A DNA stretch of 24,077 bases from assembly GCA_002338895.1 (NCBI GenBank), contig DDJH01000195.1:22549-46625 (forward strand), given 5' to 3'. This stretch comes from Lentisphaeria bacterium UBA1829 (GTDB lineage: Bacteria > Verrucomicrobiota > Lentisphaeria > Victivallales > UBA1829). Position 1 is the stretch's first letter. Every line of letters starts with the position of its first letter. A model generated the notes under the pieces. It was not told the DNA's origin and searched no databases. It saw nothing but the letters and a program-made list of their open reading frames with translations. Shown here in pieces: positions 1 to 7,910 of the stretch. Position numbers and translations under genes: made by a program.

Positions 1-10
1 TTTTTTTCTG

Positions 11-1270
11 ATGGGAAACGAACAAACGGATGCGGTTTTGGAACAGGCACAGCATGAGATCCATTCCACGATTTGGAAGCGCTTCATTGACAAGAACAAC
101 ATCATGCTGGATTATACCGGTCTGGAGGGGAATCTTTCTCTTCCGACGGCCGAAGAATGCGAGAGGAACCAGCCCAATGCACTGGGTTGGTGGTCACCGA
201 TTGAAAACGCGGGATTTTTCAATGGAGACTACCTGCTGGGGCTCCTTACGGCCTACCGCCTTGCACTTCATGAAGGAAAAGAGAAGGAGACGGAAAAACG
301 AAAAACGGAAATTCGCCGGCTTGTACAGGGACTTCTGCTCATTCAGGATGTCTGCACGGTGGACGGCTGCATCTGCCGCGGAGTTGGCGCCGATGGGTAC
401 AGTCACTATCCCGGATCGTCGGACGATCAGATTTCCCCCTGGCTTCTGGCTCTTGACGCCTACATGGAAAGCGGGATTCCCTCGAACAGGGAAAAGGAGG
501 TCTGCCGCAGCCACCTGCTTCGTCAGCTGGACGGGCTGTATGCGAATCATTGGACGGTTCCCGGCGATCGGCCGGGTTTTGAGAGAGGATCCTATATCCG
601 CCGGAACGGCATCTATGAAGCGTGGCTTGGGGCGGTTCATCTGCTGACGGCTCTTCATCTGTATGAAAAAGTCGCGCCGGAAAAAAAGGGTCTTTTCATG
701 CAGTACTGGAACGGGATCTTTTTTGAAGGGATGCGTCTGAAGGAACTTCTCGAAAAAGGCTACCCCCGCGATTCCGGGAAAACCGCGTGGTATCTGACTC
801 ATTCCTGCTATGCCCTCCGGAGTTTTCTGGATCGTCCCGAGCCCGAGGTCCAGAAGATCTGTAAAAAGAGTCTGCGGCAGATCGCGGAAAACTCCGTGGC
901 CCTGCTGACTCAATGGCGGGACTATACTCCCGGACGGACCTTTGATCCGGACTGGCGAAAGATGCTCCGCGCATGGCGCGCACACACCTCCTGTACAGAG
1001 GCCGCGGCTCTTGCATGCGGCGAAATGGCATCCCTCTGGCACTGGAAAATTTCGCCGGCGGTCGGCGAGGAAAAAAAGACCATTCTGGATTCCTGCGCGG
1101 CGATGTGGCTGATCCTCATTTCCCGGGAAAAGGATCTGATCGAACCGGCCTTGAAGGAACTGCGGGAAGCCGCATCGGCAATTCCATGGAGCAGACTGCA
1201 TTATGCCGGTCTTTTCTTCGCGGAAAACGCCGTCTGGGAATGGAAAGCGTATCAGACGTTATCCCTCTGA
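11..1270 (+). CDS. Uncharacterised six-hairpin-glycosidase-like protein
   Basis: The product is 419 residues, soluble, with no signal peptide or membrane segment from this start. It is rich in Trp, Tyr and paired helices. Segments such as GWWSPIENAGFFNGDYL (about residues 59-75) and GYSHYPGSSDDQISPWLLALD (about 129-149, aromatic and acidic) resemble the repeating helical hairpins of (alpha/alpha)6-barrel glycoside hydrolases and lyases. This is a fold-level impression; I do not recognise a named family and cannot point to catalytic residues with certainty. The ATG at 11 has no visible Shine-Dalgarno in the ten bases before it, and the reading frame is open to the window edge (TTT TTT CTG). 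The true start may therefore lie to the left and the gene may be 5'-truncated here. It converges on the symporter gene with a 42-base gap. A role in carbohydrate breakdown is plausible but unproven. Confidence 0.6.
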   Translation: MGNEQTDAVLEQAQHEIHSTIWKRFIDKNNIMLDYTGLEGNLSLPTAEECERNQPNALGWWSPIENAGFFNGDYLLGLLTAYRLALHEGKEKETEKRKTEIRRLVQGLLLIQDVCTVDGCICRGVGADGYSHYPGSSDDQISPWLLALDAYMESGIPSNREKEVCRSHLLRQLDGLYANHWTVPGDRPGFERGSYIRRNGIYEAWLGAVHLLTALHLYEKVAPEKKGLFMQYWNGIFFEGMRLKELLEKGYPRDSGKTAWYLTHSCYALRSFLDRPEPEVQKICKKSLRQIAENSVALLTQWRDYTPGRTFDPDWRKMLRAWRAHTSCTEAAALACGEMASLWHWKISPAVGEEKKTILDSCAAMWLILISREKDLIEPALKELREAASAIPWSRLHYAGLFFAENAVWEWKAYQTLSL

Positions 1271-1312
1271 AGAGCTTCCGTTTTCGAAAGAAGGATCTCC
1301 TTCCGGAGAGAA

Positions 1313-2674
1313 TCAGATGTAGGAGCCTTTCCGCAGGACGAAAAACCAGAAAAGCAGCCAGAAAGCCAGCATGATGACTGTCGTGAAAAATACGATGGAA
1401 AACCCCTGGGTCAGAAGCAGAGAGACGGCAAGAGAAGTCCAGATACCCCCTCCCATGATCGGTTCGTGAAGGAGCTGTTTGTACCCGAACGCTTCGGGCG
1501 CGACGGTCTTGTTTTCCGGATCCACGGTCCGGAGCAGCAGAAGTCCGGTTGCCGTCACCCCGGAAGACTGGCCGAATTCCGCGATCGCCCGCTCAAACCA
1601 TGCGTTGTTGAAAATACGCGGCGCCAGGAAGAGAGTCAGCGAAACATTCCATACGACGCCGGCCAGACAGAGAATCGTCAGCGGCATCCAGTTGGCCGCG
1701 ACAAATTCAAGCCGGATGGACGCCACCGCCGCAACCACCAGAAAATCCAGCGACGTTCCGGCAAGTCTCTGCATCAGTCCGTGATCGATCAGATAATCCA
1801 TTTTCAGGAACGTGAACAATTTCTGGAGGATCAGTCCGCCGATCATGCAGAGCGGGAACAGCGGGAAACTTGCCAGGAATTTCAATTCCCGGACCCCCTC
1901 CGGCGCCACGGAGTTGATCAGGATCAGAAGCTCCCGGATCAGATAGCCGAGAGTAATCGCAAGTCCGATAATGGCAATATGAAGAGCCAGAGAGTCGATG
2001 GAGTCCGAAGCGACGGTCTGTTTCCCCGCCGGCGGCTGTTTTCCATCCGGATAAATCCCCTTCCGCTCAAAATGGCTCTGATCCTCAAACAACCGGATGT
2101 TTTTCACCCATCCGCGCTTGACCGCCAAATTGACCAGCCACATTCCGAGAACCACGCCGGTGATCATGCCGACAGTTGCCACGGTGAATCCCAGATCCTT
2201 TCCTTCCGTCCAACCGAATTCGTCGAAGGTGTTGACCAGTCCTGCGACGGTTCCATGGCCCCCTTCGAATCCCATTTCGATCAGCGCCGCAAACGCCGGC
2301 TCCACATGAAACAGCGGCTTCAGAAGCAGAACGACAACCAGAATGCCGACAAGATACTGTCCCCATGCGACAATCTGTCCATAACAGAGCTGAGGCGCGG
2401 TCACCTTCCAGATTTTGCGGATTCCCGGCGTCGCCACCCCGAGGAACAAGCCGGCGAACACAACATTGATCAGGAACGACGGAATCTGCCCCCATCCCGC
2501 GGTCCAGTTTCCGGGGATCTGTTTCCCGAACACCGAGATCAGCAACAGTCCGACTCCTCCCCCGATCACCGACGAAGGAAGATACAGCTTCTGGAACAGC
2601 GGCACATGCATCCGCAAAATCTTTCCAACAATCAGAAGAAGACAAAGTCCGCAGAACGACGTCACCGCATCCAT
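1313..2674 (-). CDS. gltS: Sodium/glutamate symporter, GltS (ESS) family
   Basis: This 453-residue polytopic inner-membrane protein is predicted to import glutamate, or a related dicarboxylate, driven by Na+. Hydrophobic helices run through almost the whole chain. They flank a central hydrophilic loop (about residues 195-225) that separates two homologous halves, as in the ESS family. The first half carries the characteristic GGHGT signature inside MGFEGGHGTVAGL. The second half carries AIAEFGQSSGVTATGLLLL and an EP(I)MGGG segment typical of the GltS C-terminal repeat. The frame stays open 50 codons further upstream, but that extension is polar and unlike the family. The ATG ending at 2674 has an AAGGGTGG ribosome site just upstream and begins directly with the first helix, so I chose it. 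It is divergent from the DUF4886 gene. The substrate is inferred from the family only; the length is somewhat above the roughly 400 residues of E. coli GltS. Confidence 0.88.
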   Translation of the reverse strand: MDAVTSFCGLCLLLIVGKILRMHVPLFQKLYLPSSVIGGGVGLLLISVFGKQIPGNWTAGWGQIPSFLINVVFAGLFLGVATPGIRKIWKVTAPQLCYGQIVAWGQYLVGILVVVLLLKPLFHVEPAFAALIEMGFEGGHGTVAGLVNTFDEFGWTEGKDLGFTVATVGMITGVVLGMWLVNLAVKRGWVKNIRLFEDQSHFERKGIYPDGKQPPAGKQTVASDSIDSLALHIAIIGLAITLGYLIRELLILINSVAPEGVRELKFLASFPLFPLCMIGGLILQKLFTFLKMDYLIDHGLMQRLAGTSLDFLVVAAVASIRLEFVAANWMPLTILCLAGVVWNVSLTLFLAPRIFNNAWFERAIAEFGQSSGVTATGLLLLRTVDPENKTVAPEAFGYKQLLHEPIMGGGIWTSLAVSLLLTQGFSIVFFTTVIMLAFWLLFWFFVLRKGSYI

Positions 2675-2738
2675 AGTTGCAACCACCCTTTCCGGCGCGT
2701 TTTCTCTCCGCCCGGTGAATTGATTTCCGTTGTCCGAC

Positions 2739-2774
2739 CCTGCAAATCCGCAGGATTTCCCCTCCGGGGAAAAT
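2739..2774 (-). promoter_or_regulatory. Two tandem hairpins in the symporter mRNA leader
   Basis: On the minus strand the predicted leader of about 115 bases first forms a GC-rich stem (plus-strand arms 2755-2762 and 2766-2774, three-base loop). A second stem CCTGC/GCAGG (2739-2743 with 2750-2754, six-base loop) follows at once. Neither is followed by a T-run, so they are not a classical terminator. They may be a structured leader that tunes translation or stability. The stems are seen directly; any function is inference. Confidence 0.4.
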
Positions 2775-2795
2775 CTCCATTTCCCGAATCCGGTC

Positions 2796-2824
2796 AATAT
2801 ACTTGTTTTTCCATTCGAAATCAA
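2796..2824 (-). promoter_or_regulatory. Predicted sigma-70-type promoter of the symporter gene
   Basis: On the minus strand, TTGATT (plus 2819-2824) and TATATT (plus 2796-2801) are separated by exactly 17 bases. Transcription would start near 2789 and give a leader of about 115 bases. The -35 box is shared with one half of the inverted repeat at 2821-2837. Confidence 0.55.
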
Positions 2825-2837
2825 TGATCTCCATTGA
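2821..2837. promoter_or_regulatory. Operator-like inverted repeat between divergent promoters
   Basis: TCAATG-ATCTC-CATTGA is a perfect 6-5-6 inverted repeat centred at 2829. If one mismatch is allowed the arms extend to nine bases. Each arm overlaps the -35 box of one of two divergent promoters, so a dimeric regulator bound here could control both the symporter and the DUF4886 gene. Four of the six arm bases (TTGA) are also demanded by the -35 boxes themselves, which weakens the case. Confidence 0.4.
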
Positions 2838-2862
2838 ATTTTTTTCAGATTCCTGATATATT
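2834..2862 (+). promoter_or_regulatory. Predicted extended -10 promoter of the DUF4886 gene
   Basis: TTGAAT (2834-2839), a 17-base spacer and TATATT (2857-2862) preceded by TGA form a TGn extended -10 element. Transcription would start near 2869, leaving about 30 bases of leader containing the GAAGGAG ribosome site at 2886-2892. This is the best-formed promoter in the left half of the window. Confidence 0.65.
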
Positions 2863-2900
2863 ACTTCAACAAATTCTCAACTTTTGAAGGAGCGTTGAAT

Positions 2901-3830
2901 ATGAATCCCAGAAATTCTTTGAAGGTTCTGGCCATTGGAAACAGTTTTTCCGAAAGTCTGAATGTCTACTGGCCGCAGGTGGTGGAATCCGCCGGGTGCA
3001 CGCTTCACCTGGAACAGGCCAGCCATGGAGGATGCGAACTTCACCGCCACTGGAATTATATTTCCAACGAGGAAAAAGATTCGGTCTACCGGATGTATCA
3101 GGGATACACCGCGAAGATGCGGGATATTCTCGCTCGGGAAAAATGGGATATTGTCACGATCCAGCAGGCGAGCCACTTCAGCTGGCGCCCGGAAACCATG
3201 CAGCCATTTGCCGGATGGATCGCCGATTATGTGAAACAGCATGCGCCGCAGGCGGAACTGCGGATTCAGCAGACCTGGGCGTATCGGGAGGATGATCCGC
3301 GCATCCGTCCCGGCGGAATCTGGGAGTTCAATCAGGGGATGTACGACCGCTGCCGGGAACTCGGCGTGAAGCTGGATCCGGGTCCGTGGAAAATCGATCA
3401 GACCGGAATGTACAACGCGCTGACCGCCGCATATGCCAAACTCGCGGAAGAGCTGGACTGCCGGATCATCCCCACCGGATATGCCGTCCAGCTGGCCCGG
3501 AAGGCGCAGAAGGATCCTTTCCCGAACTACGATCCGGAACTGATGAATACGCTCCGCTGGCCGGATCTGCCGCCGCAGGCGTCGGAAGTGGTCGGAAATA
3601 TTTACTGGACGAAGAATGCGGCCACCGGGGAACTGGAGATGAAGCGCGACACGATTCATCTGAATGTCCGCGGGCAGTATCTTCAGGCGTGCGTCTGGTT
3701 TGCCGCGCTTTTCGGACACAAGACTTCCGAAGTGACCTTCGTCCCCGATACGATCGGCAACCGCGATGCGGCGTTCCTCCGGGAGATCGCGCAGAAAGCC
3801 GTCGATGAATTTCCGCTGGGGAAACGGTGA
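2901..3830 (+). CDS. DUF4886-type SGNH hydrolase-like protein
   Basis: The 309-residue protein begins with the strand-turn KVLAIGNSF, where GNS (residues 13-15) is the block I nucleophile motif of the SGNH/GDSL hydrolases. A middle block reads TIQQAS, and the C-terminal DTIHLN (D250, H253) gives the Asp-x-x-His of the catalytic triad. This fits DUF4886, a domain common in gut Bacteroidetes, Firmicutes and Lentisphaerota and presumed to deacetylate or de-esterify glycans; the substrate is unknown. No signal peptide is visible, so it looks cytoplasmic. GAAGGAG at 2886-2892, eight bases before the ATG at 2901, fixes the start; a TTG at 2895 is too close to that site. The next gene begins inside its stop codon region, and it is divergent from the glutamate symporter with a shared control region. 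Confidence 0.85.
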   Translation: MNPRNSLKVLAIGNSFSESLNVYWPQVVESAGCTLHLEQASHGGCELHRHWNYISNEEKDSVYRMYQGYTAKMRDILAREKWDIVTIQQASHFSWRPETMQPFAGWIADYVKQHAPQAELRIQQTWAYREDDPRIRPGGIWEFNQGMYDRCRELGVKLDPGPWKIDQTGMYNALTAAYAKLAEELDCRIIPTGYAVQLARKAQKDPFPNYDPELMNTLRWPDLPPQASEVVGNIYWTKNAATGELEMKRDTIHLNVRGQYLQACVWFAALFGHKTSEVTFVPDTIGNRDAAFLREIAQKAVDEFPLGKR

Positions 3831-4126
3831 ATCCGAATCTGAAAAAATTCTGTTTCCTGATCTGGGATGCGTTCGCGCTCTTTGCGTTGATCTTTACGCT
3901 TTCGATGCTGGCCGGACTGCATCCCGCTCTGCTGATCGCGGCGGAATTCATCGTGGTGTTTCTGTTCCTGGCGCACCGGGCGGTCACATGGATGAATGTT
4001 CCGCAGAAAAAGGAGAATCCGTCGGCGCCGGAGGTGTTCCGGACGGCGTTCTGGCACTGTCTGCGCGGATTTGCTCTTTTTGTGGTCCTGTTCTGGTTCG
4101 TGCTGTATGTGCTGTCACTTCTGTGA
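3827..4126 (+). CDS. Small hydrophobic membrane protein, unknown function
   Basis: This 99-residue protein has three clear hydrophobic segments (about residues 8-28, 33-50 and 78-99) joined by short charged loops. The loop MNVPQKKENPSAPEVFRT is the only substantial polar stretch. The start is a GTG at 3827 whose last two bases form the TGA stop of the DUF4886 gene (GTGA overlap). It is therefore probably translated by ribosomes finishing the upstream gene, and has only a weak GGGGAAA site of its own. Its 3' end overlaps the 3' end of the opposing DUF2079 gene by 12 bases. I do not recognise a family. The coupling suggests a partner role for the SGNH-like protein or simple co-expression. Confidence 0.65.
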   Translation: MNPNLKKFCFLIWDAFALFALIFTLSMLAGLHPALLIAAEFIVVFLFLAHRAVTWMNVPQKKENPSAPEVFRTAFWHCLRGFALFVVLFWFVLYVLSLL

Positions 4127-5983
4127 GGAAGGGCGCTGCGAGGCAATCCGACGGTAGAGAATCAGATTCAAGCCCCGTTCCTCGTGAACCAGAACCGGTT
4201 CATAGGCGGGGTTTTTCTTCATGCGTTCATAGAGGGCGCGGTTCTTCTCGAAATCGACGTGGAGGTCATCCAGATAGGTCAGAATGTAGGTGCTCCGGAA
4301 CGGCTCCTTTGCTTTCAGGAGATTCGAGGAACGGCGGAGGAAGTGCATCTGCATCTGCGGGGTGGTCAGGACACGGGCAGACGGCGGAATAATGGACTGG
4401 ATGCGTTCGATCAGAGCGGAGCAGTCGGGCCGCTCCTGAATCCGGCGGAACGAATATTTTCCGACGGGCAGACGGCCGAAGAACAACCCGCACAGCAGCA
4501 TTCCGATCATCACGGCGCAAAGGGACGCAAACGCCTTTCTGCGTCTGGAACGGGGAGGAAGTCCGTATGCAAGCGGCTCCAGGCATCTGCATCCGTTCCG
4601 GCGGAACTGCGCATAGCCCGCGGCGCAGGAGAGAATCAGGATCGCGAAGATCTCCGTCTGATACCACATGGAAATATTCAAAGCGTCCGCTCCGCCCATC
4701 AGGAAGATTCCCGCCAGAAGCGGAAGCGAAACGATCAGAAGACGCGGCGCGGCAAGCGCCAGCGGAAAGAATGCCAGAAGCACCACGGCACAGAAATAGA
4801 AGTTCATCGGATTGAACAGCTTTTCAAAAAACAGCAGCGGTTTTGTCAGCGGAGCCAGCAGGATTCCGGAAATGGAGTTCCCGAGTTCCGCATAATGAAA
4901 GGTCTGCACATAGTTGCTGTTCCAGGAGTCCGGGGTGTTATACAGCATTTTTTTCACGACCGGAGAAACGACCTTGACCGCGAACGCAAACCAGGCGCAG
5001 GAGAACGCGGCAAGAGCTGCTCCCTGAAGATATTTCCGCTTCAGAATCAGATACAGTCCCCAGCCGAACCAGAAAACGGCGGTTGTCTCCTGCAGAAAGA
5101 GAATCAGCAGAAAAAAGAGCACATACCCCGTCCGATTCCCTTTGCGGTAGAAGTAGTAGAACGCCAGCAGAAGAGCCGGAAACAGGATGATCGGATGAAA
5201 TCCGTAGAACAACGAGAGATTCAGGTTCGGAATTGTGAAGTGACACATCAGAAGCAGCGCCGAAAGAACCGCCGGACAGCGCCGCATCCCCAGCGACCGC
5301 GCCAGAAGATACCACAGCGGAATCGTCGAATAGATGAACAGACTGTTCAGCACAAACAGAGTCTGCGGAAAGGGAAACAGGGCGATCACCGGCGTGATCA
5401 GAAGATTCGGAAACGGATTGAAATGTCCGGCATTGTAGCAGAAGAGGATCGGTTTGTTCCAGCTTTCCGTCAGCCGGAGGTACCCGGTATAGTACTCCGT
5501 CCAGTCGGTGAAGGTGAACCAGAGCCGGTTGAACGATTCGATCTGCATGAAAATTCCCCATCCGATCCCGATCAGCGTTCCGGCGAACAGCAGCACCAGC
5601 GTCGGACCCCGTCTCCATGCGGGGAAGTTCCCGTTGCAGACCAGGCCGATCCGCCAGACCACGATCATCGTCAGGAAAATGAACAGCGCAACATGCAGAA
5701 ACGACTGCGGCGGAATCAGCAGCAGAAACAGCAGCCATGCCGGAAGCAGCGCCCGGGCGAATTTCGAAGCATTCTCCCCGCTTTTCCGCAGAAGAATCCC
5801 CCCCCCCAGCAGCGAGAGCAGCAGCAGCGGAACGATGGCTTTGTGCGGCACAAGATCCGTATAGAACGCCTTGAAAAACGCCGGTTCCACTCCGATCATG
5901 TTGAAGTAAAGAATCACAAATGCGCTCAGCAGCGCGGCGACGGCTCCGGAAAGAATCAGGAAAAGCGGAAGTTTTCCCTTCAT
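4115..5983 (-). CDS. DUF2079 polytopic membrane protein
   Basis: The 622-residue product has a dozen or so hydrophobic helices followed by a soluble C-terminal domain of roughly 100 residues. The loop DWTEYYTGYLRLTESW, then CYNAGHFNPFPNLLITPVIALFPFP and YGFHPIILFPALLLAFYYFYRKG, matches the layout of DUF2079 proteins. These resemble GT-C-type glycosyltransferases that take sugars from polyprenyl-phosphate donors. Such an activity is not demonstrated for the family as far as I know. The C-terminal part (ALIERIQSIIPPSARVLTTPQ onwards) is the typical extracytoplasmic tail. The ATG overlaps the dxs stop codon (ATGA at 5980-5983), which indicates translational coupling as the second gene of a dxs operon. 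If it uses isoprenoid-linked sugars, pairing with Dxs would make metabolic sense, but that is speculation. Confidence 0.8.
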   Translation of the reverse strand: MKGKLPLFLILSGAVAALLSAFVILYFNMIGVEPAFFKAFYTDLVPHKAIVPLLLLSLLGGGILLRKSGENASKFARALLPAWLLFLLLIPPQSFLHVALFIFLTMIVVWRIGLVCNGNFPAWRRGPTLVLLFAGTLIGIGWGIFMQIESFNRLWFTFTDWTEYYTGYLRLTESWNKPILFCYNAGHFNPFPNLLITPVIALFPFPQTLFVLNSLFIYSTIPLWYLLARSLGMRRCPAVLSALLLMCHFTIPNLNLSLFYGFHPIILFPALLLAFYYFYRKGNRTGYVLFFLLILFLQETTAVFWFGWGLYLILKRKYLQGAALAAFSCAWFAFAVKVVSPVVKKMLYNTPDSWNSNYVQTFHYAELGNSISGILLAPLTKPLLFFEKLFNPMNFYFCAVVLLAFFPLALAAPRLLIVSLPLLAGIFLMGGADALNISMWYQTEIFAILILSCAAGYAQFRRNGCRCLEPLAYGLPPRSRRRKAFASLCAVMIGMLLCGLFFGRLPVGKYSFRRIQERPDCSALIERIQSIIPPSARVLTTPQMQMHFLRRSSNLLKAKEPFRSTYILTYLDDLHVDFEKNRALYERMKKNPAYEPVLVHEERGLNLILYRRIASQRPSSQK

Positions 5984-7857
5984 TCGGACCGTTCCTTCCG
6001 GGATTCGAGCGCATCAAGGATTTTGGAGGAGATCTCTTCCGGATGCAGTCCGTAATGTTCCCGGAGAAGCGGAACCGATCCGTGCGGAAGGATGTCCGTA
6101 TCCCAGCTGAAATGCAGAACGCTGCGGTTGGTACGGCGGATCAGAAGATCGTTCACGATGCGGCCGAGACCGCCCGCGTGCAGACTGTCTTCAATCGTGA
6201 CCACCAGCTTGGTTTCGGCCTCCCGGAAGAGACGTTCCGAATCGAACGGATTGAGAAAGCGGACGTTGATGACGCTCGCTGAAATCTGTTTTGTCCGCAG
6301 AATCGCGGCAACCGCAAGCGCGGTCACCAGTTCGCGTCCGTTCGCCCAGATGGAGACCGCATTGCCGACGGCCACCTCCTCCGCCTTCCCCCAGACAAGC
6401 GGCGAGCGCGAAAGCGCCAGATCCGACGCATTGGAACGTGGATAACGAATCATCACCGGTCCCTTTTGTTCATACGCCGCGAAGAGCATCGCCTCCAGCT
6501 CGGACGCGTCGCGCGGACAGAGAATGGCAAGATTGTGCATTCCGAGCAGGAACGGCAAATCGTAAATTCCATGATGGGTCGGTCCATCCTCGACCGCGCC
6601 TGCGCGGTCCACACAGAAGATCACCGGCCGGTTCTGCAGGCACACATCGTGGAAGACGCAGTCGAGCGCTCTCTGCAGGAACGTGGAATAGATCGCCAGC
6701 ACCGGCCGCAGTCCGCCCGCCGCGAGTCCCCCCGCAAAGACCACCGCGTGTTCCTCCGCGATCCCGACATCATAAAACCGGTCGGGAAACTGTTTTGCGA
6801 ACCGGTTCAAACCGGTTCCTCCGGACATGGCCGCCGTGAGCGCCACCACATCGGCGTGCTTTTCCGCCAGACGGATCACGGCATCGCCGAACGCGGCGGA
6901 AAACGAATAGGAATTTTTCGGTGCCGGCAGCAGCTCCCCGGTCTGCGGATCGAACGCGGGAACGCCATGGAATTTCTCCGGCGAAGAGATCGCATACTTG
7001 CATCCGTGCCCTTTTTCCGTGATCACGTGGACCGCGATCGGACGGGCGGTAATTTCGCGGATCTTCTCAAAATGTTCGATCAGGGAAGGCAGATCGTGTC
7101 CGTCGATCGGTCCGACGTATTTGAACCCCATCTCTTCGAAAAAGACGCTGGAAACCAGCAGGTTTTTCGTCAGCTCCTCGATTCTCCGGATCAGATGGAT
7201 CAGATGCGTTCCGAGCGGCAGTTTCCGCAGAATATACTTCACATGCGTTTTCAGGCGGTTGTAGCTTCGTCCGGTAATGAAGCGGGTCAGATGCGTGGAA
7301 ATGGTTCCGACGCTCTTGGAAATGGACATCTTGTTGTCGTTGATAACCAGAATGAAGTTGCGGTGGAATTCCCGGACATTGTTCAGCGCCTCGAGGGAGA
7401 TTCCGTTTCCGAGCGCGCCGTCGCCCACGACGGCAATGACCTTTGCGTCGCGTCCGACCCGTTCATTTGCGGCGGCAAGTCCCATGGCCGAGGAGAGGGC
7501 GGATCCGGCGTGTCCCGTCATAAAAGCGTCGTGTTCCGATTCCGAGGGCTGCTGGAAACCCGAGAGCCCCCCGTATTGCCGGATCGTATGGAATTTCCGG
7601 TACCGCCCCGTCAGCATCTTATGCGGATACGACTGATGCCCGACATCCCAGACGATCTTGTCCGTCGGACTGTTGAACACTCTGTGCAGCGCCACGGTCA
7701 GCTCGATCACGCCGAGGTTCGGAGCCAGGTGCCCCCCGTTCTTCGACACCACGGCAATAATCTCCCTGCGAATTTCCTCGCAGAGGTGCTTCAGCTCTTC
7801 CGGAGACAGCTGTTTGATATCCTGCGGCCCTTGAATCCGGCCAAGCAAATCGTCCAT
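5980..7857 (-). CDS. dxs: 1-deoxy-D-xylulose-5-phosphate synthase
   Basis: Dxs condenses pyruvate with glyceraldehyde 3-phosphate using thiamine diphosphate, the first step of the MEP isoprenoid pathway. The 625-residue length is normal. Seen in order: SKNGGHLAPNLGV (38-50), WDVGHQSYPHKMLTGR (70-85), and the ThDP site GDGALGNG with NDN at 173-175. YDVGIAEEHA follows, with the catalytic Glu at about 369, then DRAG (417-420) followed by DGPTHHG and a C-terminal transketolase domain. The family usually has one more residue between DRAG and DGPTH (DRAG-x-V-G-x-DG), so this copy is one residue shorter there. The frame opens 12 codons earlier, but AGGAAGGA upstream of the ATG ending at 7857 supports this start. 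It is followed by the overlapping DUF2079 gene and is divergent from an AraC regulator. Confidence 0.95.
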   Translation of the reverse strand: MDDLLGRIQGPQDIKQLSPEELKHLCEEIRREIIAVVSKNGGHLAPNLGVIELTVALHRVFNSPTDKIVWDVGHQSYPHKMLTGRYRKFHTIRQYGGLSGFQQPSESEHDAFMTGHAGSALSSAMGLAAANERVGRDAKVIAVVGDGALGNGISLEALNNVREFHRNFILVINDNKMSISKSVGTISTHLTRFITGRSYNRLKTHVKYILRKLPLGTHLIHLIRRIEELTKNLLVSSVFFEEMGFKYVGPIDGHDLPSLIEHFEKIREITARPIAVHVITEKGHGCKYAISSPEKFHGVPAFDPQTGELLPAPKNSYSFSAAFGDAVIRLAEKHADVVALTAAMSGGTGLNRFAKQFPDRFYDVGIAEEHAVVFAGGLAAGGLRPVLAIYSTFLQRALDCVFHDVCLQNRPVIFCVDRAGAVEDGPTHHGIYDLPFLLGMHNLAILCPRDASELEAMLFAAYEQKGPVMIRYPRSNASDLALSRSPLVWGKAEEVAVGNAVSIWANGRELVTALAVAAILRTKQISASVINVRFLNPFDSERLFREAETKLVVTIEDSLHAGGLGRIVNDLLIRRTNRSVLHFSWDTDILPHGSVPLLREHYGLHPEEISSKILDALESRKERSE

Positions 7858-7881
7858 TCCCAATCCTTCCTGATTCCTGTC

Positions 7882-7910
7882 AATGTACCACAAAAAGCGG
7901 CCGGATGCAA
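7882..7910 (-). promoter_or_regulatory. Possible promoter of the dxs operon
   Basis: On the minus strand a weak -35 (TTGCAT, plus 7905-7910), a 17-base spacer and TACATT (plus 7882-7887) preceded by TGG form a possible extended -10. The predicted start is near 7875, leaving a leader of about 18 bases with the AGGAAGGA ribosome site. Confidence 0.4.

Noticed and set aside
1290..1303. GAAGG-ATCT-CCTTC hairpin between the first gene and the symporter
   Set aside because: The stem is only five base pairs with just three T after it on the minus strand and none on the plus strand; too weak to call a terminator.
4184..6055. Plus-strand open frame of 623 codons antisense to the DUF2079 gene
   Set aside because: The translation is rich in Arg, Gln, Glu and His with no domain. 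It mirrors a hydrophobic protein and exists because the real gene avoids codons that read as stops on the other strand.
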